From NCBI RefSeq assembly GCF_001540865.1, contig NW_017893427.1:1-64000 (forward strand): a stretch of DNA of 64,000 nt. Direction: 5' to 3'. Of this stretch, positions 1 to 12,205 are shown in pieces. Position numbers and translations under genes: made by a program. How positions within the stretch are numbered: position 1 is the stretch's first letter; each line of letters starts with the position of its first letter. This DNA comes from Ananas comosus (taxonomy: Eukaryota; Streptophyta; Magnoliopsida; Poales; Bromeliaceae). Below the pieces are notes generated by a model. It worked only from the letters and a program-made list of their open reading frames with translations, did not search any database and was not told where the DNA came from.

Positions 1-1546
1 TTAGAATCTTTTCACTATCATGGCACTACCAACATAGTCCCAAAGCATGTCATGGTTATCTACTTTAGGGTCAAAAGAATGTCATTGTTTTCTATTTTGT
101 ACTCAAGCAAGCAAAAAGAGAATGTCATGGTTCTCTACTTTACCTGAGCATAATAACTTGTCTCATAATTACTCAACTAAACTGACAGGAGTACGAATAC
201 TTTGTGCATGAAGATTCTCTACTTCATAGAGATTCTATTTCAATTAGATCAACATTATGGCCACATGATGCACGTACTTTACCAATCACATTACTCACAA
301 TCACGCATAACTATACCAACTCTATGGTACATATAGAATATAGGGGAGCTTCACTTGCTCTGGTTAGGTCAAACCCACCTAGTACTAGGCTCCAATCAGT
401 CCCCAAAAGTCCATAATTCAGCTCCACTAGGCCTCAGCCCTGCTGTAAATCGAAGTGATTACATAAGAATCCAATTTCAGCAAATTCTCAATTAATACGA
501 AGGGGAAGCTTAATTCCCTGTTTCGGCTCAGTTTATTACCTCACGTTCAGCTTCCAGAAGGCCCTCCAATGCCAAACGAAGGCGGCCCAAAGGTCAAATA
601 TCCTCTCGCTGCGAACAATACCGAAACGACGTCAAAATGCTTGTATATGAGCTTATATGGTTCAATTCTTGCGAAATTAAATTTCTAACGGAAATTCCTG
701 CTTACCCTTGGTTAGAGTAGCTTCCAAACCAGCTTCTAAGAGTACAAGTTCAGCTCAACGAAGCTCAAAGACCTGCTGCGAAGAAATAATCCCTAATTGC
801 TCAAACAATTGCATTTCGTTTCGATTTAGCTTCATAAATGGCTAATAATTCCAATTAAGCTTTAAAGTAGCTTATCCCTGGTCTAAGAAGGTTAGTTCAC
901 ATCTAATTAGCTCATCCTTAAAAGCTGAAATCTCAGTTTAAGTCAGTTGGAAGCAAAAACTTCAAAAGCAACACATAATCGACTAATAGAACGTTGATAA
1001 TAGAGAAAATCAAGTCGTTTACCTTCTCAAGCTTCCAACCAGCACCTCACTGGTTCAGAGCTGCGAAAAGCTCTCCAAAATACTCTCTCACACGTCCACG
1101 TGAGCTCTGTGACACCCTCAACCAGCGAAGATCGAGCGAGGCGACGAAAACGAGCGAAATCGTCGAATTCTTTGTAGAGAGAGAAAAACCCTAGAGAGAG
1201 AGAGAGAGAGGAAGGTGGAAGAACACTCTCCTGAGCTCCAGCAACCTTTACTGAGCTCCCAAAGTCGTGCTGGGTCAATTAGATAGGGATCAAGATGTGA
1301 AATGACCAAAAGACCCTTGCTGCCATGCTTCTGCCAGTCTGTACCGGTACAAGGTAATGGCAGTACCGGTACAGCAAGCAGAAAACACTGATTTCGCCAG
1401 ATCAATGCACTTTCTTGTTTTTAGCTTTCCAATCACCCTCTAACTTGTCCAAAAACTTGTCCAAGCCTTTTAGAATATGTAGGATAGTTCCACATTGCCT
1501 TCCACACACTCGAACTCTGCAATTTGCAAAAGTTCAGTGTGTTACA
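1..1546 (-). mobile_element. LTR of Ty3/gypsy family Y, copy A (cut by window edge)
   Basis: This is the outer part of a long terminal repeat that reads on the minus strand. Its minus-strand start is TGTAACACACTGAAC at 1546, and it runs leftwards out of the window. The same sequence recurs in noisy form at 15076-16632 and as a complete solo LTR at 46301-48943. The orientation is inferred from the noisy copy, where a primer-binding site follows the inner end. The LTR interrupts a copia RNase H fragment that begins at 1547. Short open frames inside it do not match each other between copies and are not genes. Confidence 0.8.
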
Positions 1547-2072
1547 GTATTGGAATGCTTTAAAAAGAGTTTTGAGATATCTGAAAGGGACTGTATCTTG
1601 TGGATTACATTACATTGGTTTTCCTGCAGTGTTGGAAGGATATAGTGATGCTAATTGGATTAGTGATACAGCTGATGTAAAGACTACTAGATTTGTTTTT
1701 TCTCCTAGTATGAGCAACTGTTTCTTGAAAATCAACTAAACATTTTTTATTGCTAGAAGTACTATGGAATTTGAACTTATAGCTTTGGATTCTAATGTAG
1801 CAGAAGCTAAATGGATTAAAGAGTTTCTTTATGATTTGCCACTGATGAGAGACCTTTAGCACCTATATGTATTCATTGTGATTGTAGATCTGCAATAGAT
1901 AAGTGTGCACAAGAGAATGTGGAGACTAAGATGAATAGATTTATTAAAGTAAGACATAAGTTCATTTGACAGAATTTGATGGAAAATGTGTTTGGATTGG
2001 AATTTGTGAAATCTACGAATAATTTGGCTGATTAGCTTACGAAGGGATTATTTAGGATAGTAGGATAGTGAT
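1547..2072 (+). pseudogene. Ty1/copia RNase H C-terminal fragment, decayed
   Basis: The three frames together spell the end of a copia polyprotein. RYLKGT and GYSDANW (the end of RT and start of RNase H) lie near 1570-1665, ARSTME near 1752-1770, and a KVRHKF-like and LTKGL-like tail near 1945-2050. Stops and frameshifts break it, for example the TAA ending the frame at 1737-1739. In a live element this domain removes the RNA strand during reverse transcription. Its upstream part is cut off by the family Y LTR. The 200 bases after it (2073-2278) look like the copia 3' untranslated end and hold no gene. Confidence 0.75.
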
Positions 2073-2278
2073 CCTAGAATCGTCGAGAGGATGGGGCTCA
2101 GCCTACAATAGAAGTTACCGGCGACGGCAACCAAACCTGTTGCAGGTTCAATGGGTAGAAACAAGTCGAACAGGTAGTTGTGAGGAGCACTATTTTATAT
2201 CCTCATCCCTATGGTGATAGTGCTCATATCTGCAAATGGATAGTAAGGGCATTGGCCTTGAATAGCTCCGAGACCTAT

Positions 2279-3217
2279 TGTGACACCCCAATAGTCCAAC
2301 ATCGGATGGAAATAGAGTTGTCATTGAGTATATAAAGGATTCTACCCTAGTAATAATAATTGGGCTTAAGCATTTTGGGTCGGTGGTTTTGGCCTAACGA
2401 GTTATTATTGCTAGCAGGTTGGGTCATTACACTTGGTATCAGAGCCAGTTCACCAGCCGGAAGTGTGAGATGAGTCTTGGCTGAGCCAGGGTTGTAATGA
2501 CAAACTAAGCCAGGGTCGGTGATTGACAGACTAAGTCAGGTCAGAATGACAAAGGCTAGTGAGATAAGTCTCACATTGCTTGGTGATCTTGGGCTGTGTG
2601 TGTTTAGGGCTGACGATGACATCAGCACCTAAACGGGGGGAGTCTGTAACACCCCAATAGTCCAACATTGGATGGAAATAGGGTTGTCATTGGGTATATA
2701 AAAGAATCTACCCTAGTAATAATAATTGGGCTTAAGCATTTTGGGTCGGTGGTTCTGGCCCAACGAGTTATTATTGCTAGTGGGTCGGGTCGTCACACCC
2801 AAATAATCTCACATTGGATATGAATGGGGATGTGATTGGATATATAAGAGACTTAGACACTAGTAATAATAACTGGGCTTAAGTATTTTGGGTCGGTGTT
2901 TGGGCCTAATGAGTTATTGTTGCTAGTGGGCTGGGTCGTTACATTTGGTATTAGAGCCAGTTCATCAGCCGAAAATGTGTGGCGAGTCTAGACTGAGTCA
3001 GGGTATGAAAGATAAGGTGATAGGCTATGCCGGAGTCTAAATGACAAGGAGATCGGCTATGCCAAGATCTGGATGACAGGGCTAGCGAGACGAGTCTCAC
3101 ATCGCCTGGTGATCTTGGGTGTGTGTGTGATTGGACTGACGAGGACATCGCTTGGTGATTCTAGGTTGTGTGTGATTGGACCGACGCGAACATCAGGGCC
3201 TTAACGGGGGGAGTCTG
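2279..3217 (+). mobile_element. TRIM-like short-LTR element in a tandem LTR array
   Basis: Three copies of a 145-153 bp LTR are visible: 2279-2431, 2647-2797 and 2798-2942. Each has TATATAAA/TATATAAG and ends GTCATTACA, GTCGTCACA or GTCGTTACA. After LTR 1 and LTR 3 comes TTGGTATCAGAGCC or TTGGTATTAGAGCC, which matches an initiator-Met tRNA primer site. The two internal parts (2432-2646 and 2943-3217) are 215-275 bp, code for nothing, and end in a polypurine tract (ACGGGGGGAGTC). LTR 2 and LTR 3 are fused back to back. A fourth LTR is split by later insertions at 5883-5913 and, in copy B, 23203-23328. Small size, no coding and short LTRs are typical of TRIM elements. Confidence 0.85.
2432..2446 (+). 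promoter_or_regulatory. Primer-binding site (initiator tRNA-Met type) of the TRIM element
   Basis: CTTGGTATCAGAGCC directly follows the first TRIM LTR. It is complementary to the 3' end of plant initiator tRNA-Met and would prime minus-strand DNA synthesis. A one-mismatch version follows the third LTR at about 2943-2957. Confidence 0.8.
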
Positions 3218-5882
3218 TGTCACGCCCAGGTATCAGCGGAAGCATACCTGGTACATGCAGAGACCCGTCATATACCTATAGTATACAAGACGTATACTAA
3301 AATCATGTCAGAAAAGCAACAATCAGTAGAAGAATCTAACATGATATTAGAGCCTGAAATGTATAGATAGTACTATATAACCACTAGAGAGTAAATAGTA
3401 CAAGTCCACTAAACTCAATGAAAGAATAGATACATAAAACTGTAAAGAACAACTCACACAACAGAAATACATCACAAGGTTACCAAAAACTATATACAAG
3501 TGGTAGTCTCTCTATACACTGGTATACATCACCATCGTCGACAAAAATCATAGCAGTAAGGTGATCACCTAGTAGGACTCCACACTATGCTTAGCTAGAC
3601 GCGACTCCCTTGCCGCGATCCCTAGCCTCTCCCGAAGTGGATGGCTCTGTGAACAAAGAACAACAAAGGGCGTGAGAACTATTAAACAATAGTTCCCAGT
3701 GGGTAAGCCGCTGACCTCAGCGATTTACACCACTAGGTTCATGATATATGAAAAGAAAGCAGGTATATCCATTGCATGATAAAAGTAATAATGCTAAAAA
3801 CAACTAGTAAATGCTAAAATTACTAGGTTTCCAAGATCTTAGTTGTGACATGCAAGTAAAAACTAAACTACATAAGTAAGCATGCTATATAACTCACGAA
3901 TGCCCACTATCAAGTAGTGACTAATAGCAATACAATTTAGTATTTTGTTCAGTCCATACGGATCTACACAAGGTAGTCCAGCTTGCGCTGCGCCGAATGG
4001 CCCCGTGGTAGTATACACTCCGCACGACAATCCACTTCGGCACCCAATTCCGCACGGGCAAGCAATCTGTCGCGTAGGCCAACTCTGGAGTGCCGGCTTG
4101 TGAGGAGCGACCCTCACAAGCATGTGCGAATGAGCATAATGGCAAGCAAGCATGATCCATAGTACAAGGTCCTCAATCGTCACATCTCAAACATGGAATG
4201 ACCTCTACCGACCTATAGGTCGGGATTTAAATATAATAACAAATGCTAGTTATCAACTAAAGCATAATTAATAACATGAAGTACATGTTAGTTTCATCCA
4301 TAATATAGCAAGTTTAACTTATTTATTCAAGCATAATAATCACATTCTAATGCAGATTTCATATGTTCTATACATATGTGTCAATGATCAGGATAACGAA
4401 TAATATATCATTCTTGCTAATTTAAGCATAGTATATTTACTCATAACTTGTCTACACAAGTATAGATGTTGTCATGCAAAACTTTAGCGTTAATAGCTCA
4501 CTCTACTTAATAGAGTATAATCTCCCAGATGACATACATTTTGCTAGTATATTCAATGACTCGTTTATGACGCCGTTAGCGACACACAAATACATCTTTT
4601 AGTTCTATGCCTAAAGATAAGAACATAGAGAGAATTCACCCATTTCGGTGAGGTCAAACCTACCAACTAATCGACGATTCTCGTCGATCTCGCAATTGCA
4701 GGAAATCCGAAGTCTCCAAGTCTCCTAACAATGAATCGAAAATCAGCTAAAAGCTGAATTTAGATACCTATAGCAAAATCTCAGCTATTCACCTAATATA
4801 AACTAAATTCTCACCTAGGTTTAGACTAAAGCCAAACCTTTACTTCAATCCAGGTGGAAGCACCCCGCAATCAGCTTAATCCAGCTCAAATGAGTCCCAA
4901 CATTCAGCTCAAAATGATCCCTAATCCTACTATGAACATAGTTCCAAAACTGCATCACTACCTTACCAATAGACCTAATATAGCATAAACACAAGGCAAG
5001 TGGTGAACTATATAATCACCTTCTCCAAACTTCAATCCAACTTTCCCTTAGCTTAGGGTCGAAGAATCAGCTCCAAAATCTGCTCCAAAAGTCACCAAAA
5101 CCTAGTTGCAGGATTCACATCCTCTGCTGCAAACCACAACCAAAATCAACATTGATACTCTCACTACCATGCTCAACAAAGAAGAAAGTAAGTAATTTAC
5201 CTTCTTAGACCATTAACTCAACTCCAAATGAGTTAGGGTACAACAAAACACTTCGTTTCAGCTGCTGAAATCTCCTCCCAATTCAGCTGGTAGCACAAGA
5301 ACCCAAAGCCACTTAAATCCGCTACTATAGCGTAGAACTTGAAAGAAGTCAGATAGTTTACCTTTTCAATCTTCAACTCAACTATATATTGGATTAAAGC
5401 TGTGGAATAACTCTAGAAATCTTCTTTCCACCAATCTACAAAAGCTCCAAAGCCTTTTTACCTCAGCTGGTAGCAAGAAAAGAGAAGAAACAACTCAAAA
5501 CACTATTTCTCCTTTAGAGAGAGAGAAAAACCTAGAGAGAGAAAGTGAGAGAGGTGCAAACCCTCATCTCTAAGCTTCAGCATCTTCTAATCAGCAGGGA
5601 GGGTCATGCTGGGCTTTAGGGATAAGATTGGAGAGTGAAAAGACCAAATTCACCCCGCTGCCACGCAGCAGCCTGCATTCGGTACCGGTACCCAATCTAG
5701 TATCGGTACCCAATACAGAATGGAGGAAAGTGCATTTTGCAATGCACTTTCGGTCTTCCAACTATTTGCTCATTCCGTTACCTTGTCAAAAACCTTCCTA
5801 CAACCCTTTAAAAGTTGTGGGTTCACTCCAACTACCAATCCCACTCTCGAACTCCACAATTTGCCGAGTTCAGAGTACTGCA
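3218..5882 (-). mobile_element. Solo LTR, family Z (2665 bp), TSD GTCTG
   Basis: The element starts TGTCACGCCCAGG and ends GAGTACTGCA, so it has the TG...CA termini of an LTR. It is flanked by a perfect 5-bp duplication GTCTG at 3213-3217 and 5883-5887. No internal region or second LTR is present, so it is a solo LTR left by recombination between the two LTRs of a full element. It sits at the polypurine tract/LTR border of the TRIM array. It is related to family Y: both share the stretch around ATCCACTTCGGCACCCAAT and the same terminal bases. The minus orientation is inferred from family Y. No open frame in it is credible as a gene. Confidence 0.88.
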
Positions 5883-5913
5883 GTCTGTCACACCCCAATA
5901 ATCCCACATCGGA
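5883..5913 (+). repeat. Head of the fourth TRIM LTR, cut by family W
   Basis: TGTCACACCCCAATAATCC followed by CACATCGGA matches the start of the other TRIM LTRs. The rest of this LTR reappears only in copy B at 23203-23328, after the W element. TCGGA at 5909-5913 is the 5' target duplication of W. Confidence 0.75.
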
Positions 5914-7850
5914 TGTAATATATTGAAACTTCGGTAGGATGTACCGAACTTCAGTTAATTGACCGGAGTGTGGTGTTGGCCGGGATGGTGAGGCCCATAA
6001 GATGTTCCGAATGTCTTGGAGTGGTTTGGAACGGTGTGTGGGACCTTGGAGAGCAAATTGGAAAGTTTTGAAACGTTTGAGAGTGCTTTTGCTCTCGCGG
6101 TCCGGACCCTTGCAGCAAGGTTCAGACCCTAGCTACGAAACTGCAAGAAATTGCCCTCGGGGTCCAGACCCTAAATGCAAGGTCCGGACCCCGTACACGC
6201 AGAAAGTCTGGGAGGTCCAAAATAGTATTTTTGTGAGGGGCCTAGGTGTAATTGTCATTGGGGAGATTTCTTATATGGGTTTTATGCCCTAAGTCTCATT
6301 CCCCTCATGAGAGAGAAAGAAGTCTCCCATGAGGGGATGGAGAGTGGAGAGTGAGAGAAGCTCTTTCTCTCTCTAGGAGCTTCTCCCACTGTCCACTCTC
6401 TCTCTTTCTCTCTTCCTTTCTCTAGGGTTTGCTCCAAGGGTAGAGTTTGGAGAAGAAGAGGACTTGTTGGGAGTGAAGCTTGGCTATTGTGCAAGGAGTT
6501 GAAGAAAAAGCTTGAACTTGAGGTGAGTTCATGTGAATATGAGTTAGGGTTTGGCTAAATCTTTTCTAGTTGTGGTTTCTAGAAGATGATATGCTAGGTT
6601 AAACTATGAATCTCCAAGAAAAATTGGGTATTTGTTCGTTATGGAAACTCTAGGGTAAAAAATGTGAATTTGTTAAGTATGAGATCTAACTTGGGTTTGA
6701 TCTCTTGTAACCCTAATTGAAGTATAAATCGACGTGTTGGGAGACTCGGATTGGGATTCCGATAAGTCTACGTCGAGATATTGAGGAAAAATCCTGTTTC
6801 GGCTTCGTTTGTCGTAGGTCGGGGGAAAATGGCGACCATAAATTGGGAAGCTCGAATTCTAGCATCTTAGCATCCCTACGAGGTTGGTGGTGCTATCCGA
6901 AACAATTGGATTTCTTTTTATGTCTAAGTCACTATTTGAGCATGTATGTGTATAAATAGGATTCATGCATTGTAGGGTTAAATGGTAATATGTTGGTACT
7001 CTTGTATGTTTTTAGTATAAAGATGCATATGAGTTGGCAATGGAATATTGGACATTTGTGAACCCTATAGATGTATGAATTGGGACATGAACCTAGCCAA
7101 GATAAAAAAACATGGTGACATTGTGACAAATGATTGAAATAGCACCTTGTGGTATTGAATGCTAGTGAATGGAACACTTTGTGTGTTGTGGCATTAGTGG
7201 ACATGGCATCCTCATGATTACTCACCTATAGTCTTATGCTTGAGGGCGGTCGCTCCTCCTTGAGTGATGAGCTCCGGAGTGGTCATTACTGGGTCGTAAC
7301 GGGTATCTCCCAAGAAAACGGTCTCGTTGGGTCGTAGCGGTATCTCCCCGATTATAGGGATTTGGTTGGTGAGTTTTGGGGCTAAACCTACGGGTTAGCC
7401 AAAAGGATTGGGTATTGATAATGGCAATCGGCATGCATCATGAGCATCATATTTATTGGTTATTATTCTTGTTCAGACATAGTAGCTGCATTTGTTTAGA
7501 AATGGCTATCTATCTGTTTATCTTATACTTATGCTTGTTTAGACCTAGTGAGAAAGTCGGCGGGGTTGGCGGCCGAACCCACTGGAAACTTCTTATAGTT
7601 CTCACCCCACCATTTTTACAAATCCGGACCCGAGTGAGCCGGTTGAGGATCGCGGTAAGGGCATAGCGCCCTAGGTAGTGGACACTCGTGCATTAGTTGT
7701 ACCCTCATTTCATCTTTTGGTATGTGATGAAAGGTGTAGTGTAATGGACATGTATAAATGATGTATATGGCACATGTTTTGAGGAAGGATATGTGATGTA
7801 CTTTGGAAAAAAGGGATGTAAACTATGGTATGCTTGTATTTGGTTAAATA
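5914..7850 (+). mobile_element. Solo LTR, family W, truncated in copy A
   Basis: The sequence begins TGTAATATATTGAAAC inside a TRIM LTR. Copy B shows the whole unit at 21012-23202, ending GGGCGTGACA, with TCGGA/TCGTA flanks (5 bp, one mismatch in noisy sequence). In copy A it stops at an isolated N at 7851, so about 220 bp of its 3' end is missing. It contains a pyrimidine-rich stretch near 6370-6425, and AACCCACTGG...GTTCTCACCCC near 7576-7608. That last feature is shared with other LTRs in this window (families X, V and Y). None of the small open frames is conserved with copy B. Confidence 0.8.
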
Positions 7851-7851
7851 N
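7851..7851. other. Single ambiguous base at a structural join
   Basis: One N separates family W from a GC-rich family X fragment. Copy B runs straight on here through the end of W, so the N probably marks an artificial or uncertain join. Confidence 0.7.
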
Positions 7852-9168
7852 GGCTGGCCGAGGTGGCGGCGGCGGCGCACTGGGCAGCTCGGGGCGGCAG
7901 CGGCCGGCGGCCTGAGGTCGGGGAGGTGCCTCACGGTTGGTCCGGGGCGGCGGCGACGCAAGGGGGAGGCCGCACTCAAGCCTCAGCCCGAGTTCGTGCT
8001 GGGGCGGCCGCAGACTGCAGAACTAGCAGCGGCGGCGCAGGCGACGGCGACAGGCGACGGGGGAGGTCACCGGGGCTCCCGGGGAAGGCGGCGGGACAGG
8101 TCTCAGGCGGCGGCGGCGCGCGGCCAACTGCTGCTACTCGGCTCGGCGGAGCCCTGTCCCAGGCAGCAGCGGCCATCTAGGGCTGCAGCGGCGGCGCTAG
8201 GCGACGACGGCGGTCGGCGGGGATGCTCGCCGGAGCACGGGGCGGCACCGGCGGAGGGTCTGGAGGTGGCGGCTGTCTCAGGCTTCCTCACAACCCGAGA
8301 GGAGAGAGAGAGAGAGAAAGAGAGAGAGAGGAAAAAGGAAGGTGGCTCCGGCGGCGGCTGGCCGGCCGGGACCCAGTCGGCGGCGGCCTGGGCGCGCGCA
8401 GCAGGGGCAGGGGAGGGAGGTGAGGGTGGCTGGGGGTTGCGGCAAGGCTAGGGTTAGGGTTTCCCATGAACAAACCCTAGAACAATCCTATATACATGGT
8501 GTAACTTTACAATTAAGTCCACCAAACCTCAGTATTTAATACTGAGTCCATCACAGCGTATGTAAAACGCGCGAACACCCCTCCATGTGCGATCCCACGC
8601 GAAACGGTACATAAAATATTGCGACTTTTGCGAAAATACCGTTTTGCCACTACCGACCTCTCCTCGATCAACGTGCGATCTCCGTAGATCCGTCCGTCAG
8701 ATTTGCGAACGGATTGTACCAGTGCGATCAGCACCTCGGAGACAACAAAGCTACGATTTCGTTTCGTCTCGATCGACCACGGATTCACGACAAAATCCCA
8801 CCTTTCGTTCCAATCGAAAGAAACACACAAAAATACATATAAAACATGTATTTTTGGATTTTCTCGAAATCCGTGCGTCAAACTCAAAATCCGTTAGCGC
8901 CATTAGTTCCAGAACAGCTGAACCGGTCGAAACGAGCTATTGGACCGCTATGAACGGAGTCTGATACGAGCCTGAAGCCAACTTCACACCGTGGCTTGTC
9001 CGGAAAATCGAGTTACTATTCACTTTAAGTGAAACTTGGAAATCGCGTAGAATCTCCGTTTTAACTCGATTTCTCCCGAAACTTGACGAGTGCTTTTGTA
9101 ATTAAATTACACACAAAAACATCATGAACTGAGAGTTTAGCTACACTGCAAAAATCTCAGTCCTTACA
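7852..9168 (-). mobile_element. Family X LTR fragment (5' 1.3 kb of the LTR)
   Basis: The sequence matches 36.4-37.8 kb in the same direction. It has a GC-rich leader (7852-8450) with GGAGAGAGAG runs, then a region ending CTCAGTCCTTACA at 9168, which is the LTR terminus. On the minus strand it starts TGTAAGGACTGAG. The long open frames here (up to 208 codons, both strands) come from GC bias and a purine microsatellite. They are Ala/Gly/Arg-rich with no domain, so they are not called as genes. Confidence 0.8.
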
Positions 9169-9212
9169 GAACGCGAGTCGAACGCGAGCCGGCTCGCTCA
9201 TTTGCCAGCCCT
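9169..9212 (-). repeat. hAT-like terminal sequence remnant
   Basis: Read on the minus strand this is TAGGGCTGGCAAATGAGC followed by GAGCCGGCTCGCG. It resembles the ends of plant hAT elements (TAGGG...GCNAA...GAGC, then palindromic GAGCCGGCTC). No partner end is visible, so the call rests on resemblance alone. Confidence 0.35.
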
Positions 9213-10849
9213 ACTTATTAGGCCTCTTGGACAGCTCAATACTTGATGGGCTTTGCCTGGGAGCCCAACTAAGATTTTCATATGTGAGGTTTAATCTCAT
9301 TGGAAACTAAAGGTGCGTTGTTGTTATTTATATATTGCTTCATTCTCAAATTAGTTGTTTGGGAGAAAATAAGAGTTATATTCTCGACTAAACACACGCA
9401 CGCACGGCACGGGCATCAGCCGGGCGGCGGCGCGCGCGGTCCATGCACCCATTTTATTTTATTTATTTTTATTTTTTGATTTTATCTTTATTCTAATTCT
9501 AATCTGTATCTTATATAATCTTAGACTTAACTTGCGCTACACGAAATTGACGCGTTGAAGCAAGATCCTTACCTTGGATATATATATTGGACGAGGTTGC
9601 ATGAGTTCAACCTGAATCTGGGCGTGCCTAAGAGCAAAATCCTATTCTCTACCTTGCTTTCTTCTGTTTTCTCACCATTGATCTTTTTCGCTAATTTTCG
9701 CCGAGCTTTCTGATATTTCGCTGGATCTCTTAAAACTTGTTGGGTTCATCTTGCGCCACCTTGAAAACATGCTGATGGGGTGGAATATGGATGTTGTATC
9801 GCTGAAAGTAATTGTCGAGAAGCCTCGCACGTGGAGGGGCAATTTCGTTTCTAGGACAGTGCTCTGCACGCCTCGATCCACAGGTCTTTTTTAATCTTTT
9901 TCTTTCCAGTATTTATTTTTTAATTTTTTTTAGAAATTTTTTTAAACTGAAATTAAACTTTCAAATTATTTTTAAAAAATATTTTAATAAAAGATCAGAA
10001 AGATTTTCGAAACATTATCATATTGAAATCATAGGAAACGATCTTTATTCTCAAATAACTTAGCTTTTAGAGAGAGGCATTGTATCACATACATTATTTC
10101 ACATCGTACCAAATTTAGGGGTCTTGAGTTTCAATCCTGCCAAGCTGCAAGCTTTACTTTTAATTTCATTTTTGAAAAAGTTCATATCCCCCCTTGTGAT
10201 TTACCGCATTTTAATTTTGGTGCCTTTTTTTTTTACTGTATCACTTAAAAGTACAAGGTCCGCTTATGCGCACGGTTTGACTTCCACGCTCGGGCGTGGC
10301 ATTAACATGAGATTGGTGAATAAAAAGAATATTAAAATGACATTTTCTAGTAGCTTAATTTGGAGAAAAATGATCTTGCATATTATTTTACTTGGTATTA
10401 AAGTACAGGGTCTTGAGTTCAAGTTCCACCAAGCCCCGAATTCCATTTCGTGATCTCATTTAATTATTTTGTTTCTCTAGCCTATCAAAATATTTTAAGT
10501 CTAGATATGAGCAAAAATTTCCTCCAATTTAATTATTTACCATATTGGGCATTTAACTTCATCTCATATAATTATTATGTATTTCGAGCCTATCAAATTG
10601 TCAAAAATGTTGAATACGAAAATATTAGAACCCAGTTCTCCGGTAATTAAAACTTTTGGAGACAAATGACTGCATGTTCAATCTCAACAATCACAAATAA
10701 ATTAAATAAGCTGGCTACTAGTGGAGGCGAGTAATATTCATTAGAAAGTAATCGAAATTTGTAGAAAAGTTAGTGTGACAAACTAAGAGGATTTAGTATA
10801 TATTATCATGTGAAAAAGGAGCAACTGTTACAACAGCAAATGTGAACTA
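9213..10849. repeat. Non-coding segment shared with copy B (23745-25531)
   Basis: Both copies share the order GGCCTCTTGG, ACACGCACGCACGGCAC, a TTTTATTTTATTT tract and the stretch around GATCTCTTAAAACTTGTTGG. Copy B has about 150 bp more near 23790-23935. AT content is high and no frame has recognisable protein similarity. The homology stops at GCAAATGTGAA (10849 in A, 25531 in B). Confidence 0.7.
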
Positions 10850-12180
10850 ACATTCGCCTCTTGATTCAGTTAGATACCACGAAGTTGAGTTAGGTGATAA
10901 AGAGATTGCCTACTGAAGGATTTTCATAAAGTTTTGAGCCCGACTTTAAGTTCTTACGGTTGTCCATTTGTTCACATTTATAGAATAGATACAAAAGCAA
11001 AATTATGTAAAATAAGAGAATAAGAATTATGACTTATATATAGTAGAAAAGTCGGAACACATACACAGTGAGATTGTTGACAAGATTCAAAACTCTAACT
11101 CGCACCGACCATGATGTTAAGAACGTTTTTCACATCGTTTTTCCACTAAGGACTACCTTTACCTAAGATAACACTTAAAACACTCTCTTAACATTGAACA
11201 CAACCTGATTCCACTCTTAAAAATGAAGACGTAAACTGTACATACTAAATTATATTATAAAAAGATTGTTGTTGGATGTTATATGTACGATACTGTTATT
11301 TATTTTCAGTTCCAGTTAGCAATAGTGTACAACCGAATATAGATGGATCTGGCTATAAGTCAGTACCAGTCAATATACAACGTTATAGATTTCAAGCTTC
11401 ATTCTTGCTTAACTTATAAGATTAAACACTATTTCTATCAAACAATAGGTTTTGGTGTTTGTTACACCAAAAATTTCTTCACAAAGTCTTAAATTTTATC
11501 CACCTGCCAAATAAAAAGAAGTATAATAAAATTTTAAATATTAAAAAGTTGGTAAGTTGAGCCAGTAAAATAAAAAAATGTATTTAAATCTATAAAAAGA
11601 CTTTCTTAAGTGATTATAATACTATAAATCGCAAAATGAATAGATTGTTAAATAGATATAACATAACCTCGTCCATGAAAGGTAGAAGTATGTTATTTCA
11701 AAAAAAGAAATATAAAGAACTTCTGATTGTAGATATATAAAAATTTAGAATTTTCCAACATACAGAGAGTATATGCACATGAATGAGATTAAACACAGTT
11801 TATACTTTCAAGTCAACTAGAGTAATATACGAATTTATAATTACAGTAAACATTAAAACTTATAGTTAAAATCAATAGTAAAACAAAATGTGTAGTTATA
11901 CATTTACATTTAATTAAATGTGTGGTTAAGTATCTATTATCTCATCCCAACTTAAAATGAAAAATGAACTTATAAATGAAACCAGGTATTAAAAAAAAGA
12001 GATGGAAAACATGCAATTATACATGATGTTAATTTTAACTATCGTATAAAGAAATAAACAATTTTTTTATATTATAATTAATCTTATAAAAAAAAAATAG
12101 TAGTGTATTATTGAAAACAATAAAATATAATAATATAATCGGCACGTAGCGTGCCCAGTTTATGATCAAAGATATTAATT
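10850..12180. other. AT-rich non-coding DNA left of the gap
   Basis: No gene is visible. The stretch is AT-rich with short A and T runs. Its only structured feature is a GC-rich hairpin at 12141-12155, just before the 25-N gap. Confidence 0.6.
12141..12155 (+). repeat. Helitron-type 3' hairpin
   Basis: GGCACGTAGCGTGCC forms a perfect 6-bp stem with a 3-base loop in otherwise AT-rich DNA. Plant Helitrons carry such a GC-rich hairpin about 10 bases before a CTRR terminus. The terminus itself is not clear: CCAGT follows directly, and the gap starts 26 bases later. Confidence 0.4.
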
Positions 12181-12205
12181 NNNNNNNNNNNNNNNNNNNN
12201 NNNNN
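12181..12205. other. Assembly gap of exactly 25 N
   Basis: A run of 25 N lies where clean AT-rich sequence meets noisy sequence. The same gap length occurs at 62307-62331, so it is a software default and not a measured distance. Confidence 0.95.

Noticed and set aside
7825..8451. Open frame of 208 codons, and several others on both strands at 7852-8473
   Set aside because: Frames are open in many registers at once, are Ala/Gly/Arg-rich and follow the GC-rich leader of a family X LTR. The 208-codon frame also crosses the N.
10124..10453. Possible SINE or tRNA-like motifs (GGTCTTGAGTTCAAG, GGTCTTGAGTTTCAA)
   Set aside because: The bases resemble a pol III B box only loosely, no A box sits at the right distance, and no poly(A)/poly(T) tail with flanking duplications was found.
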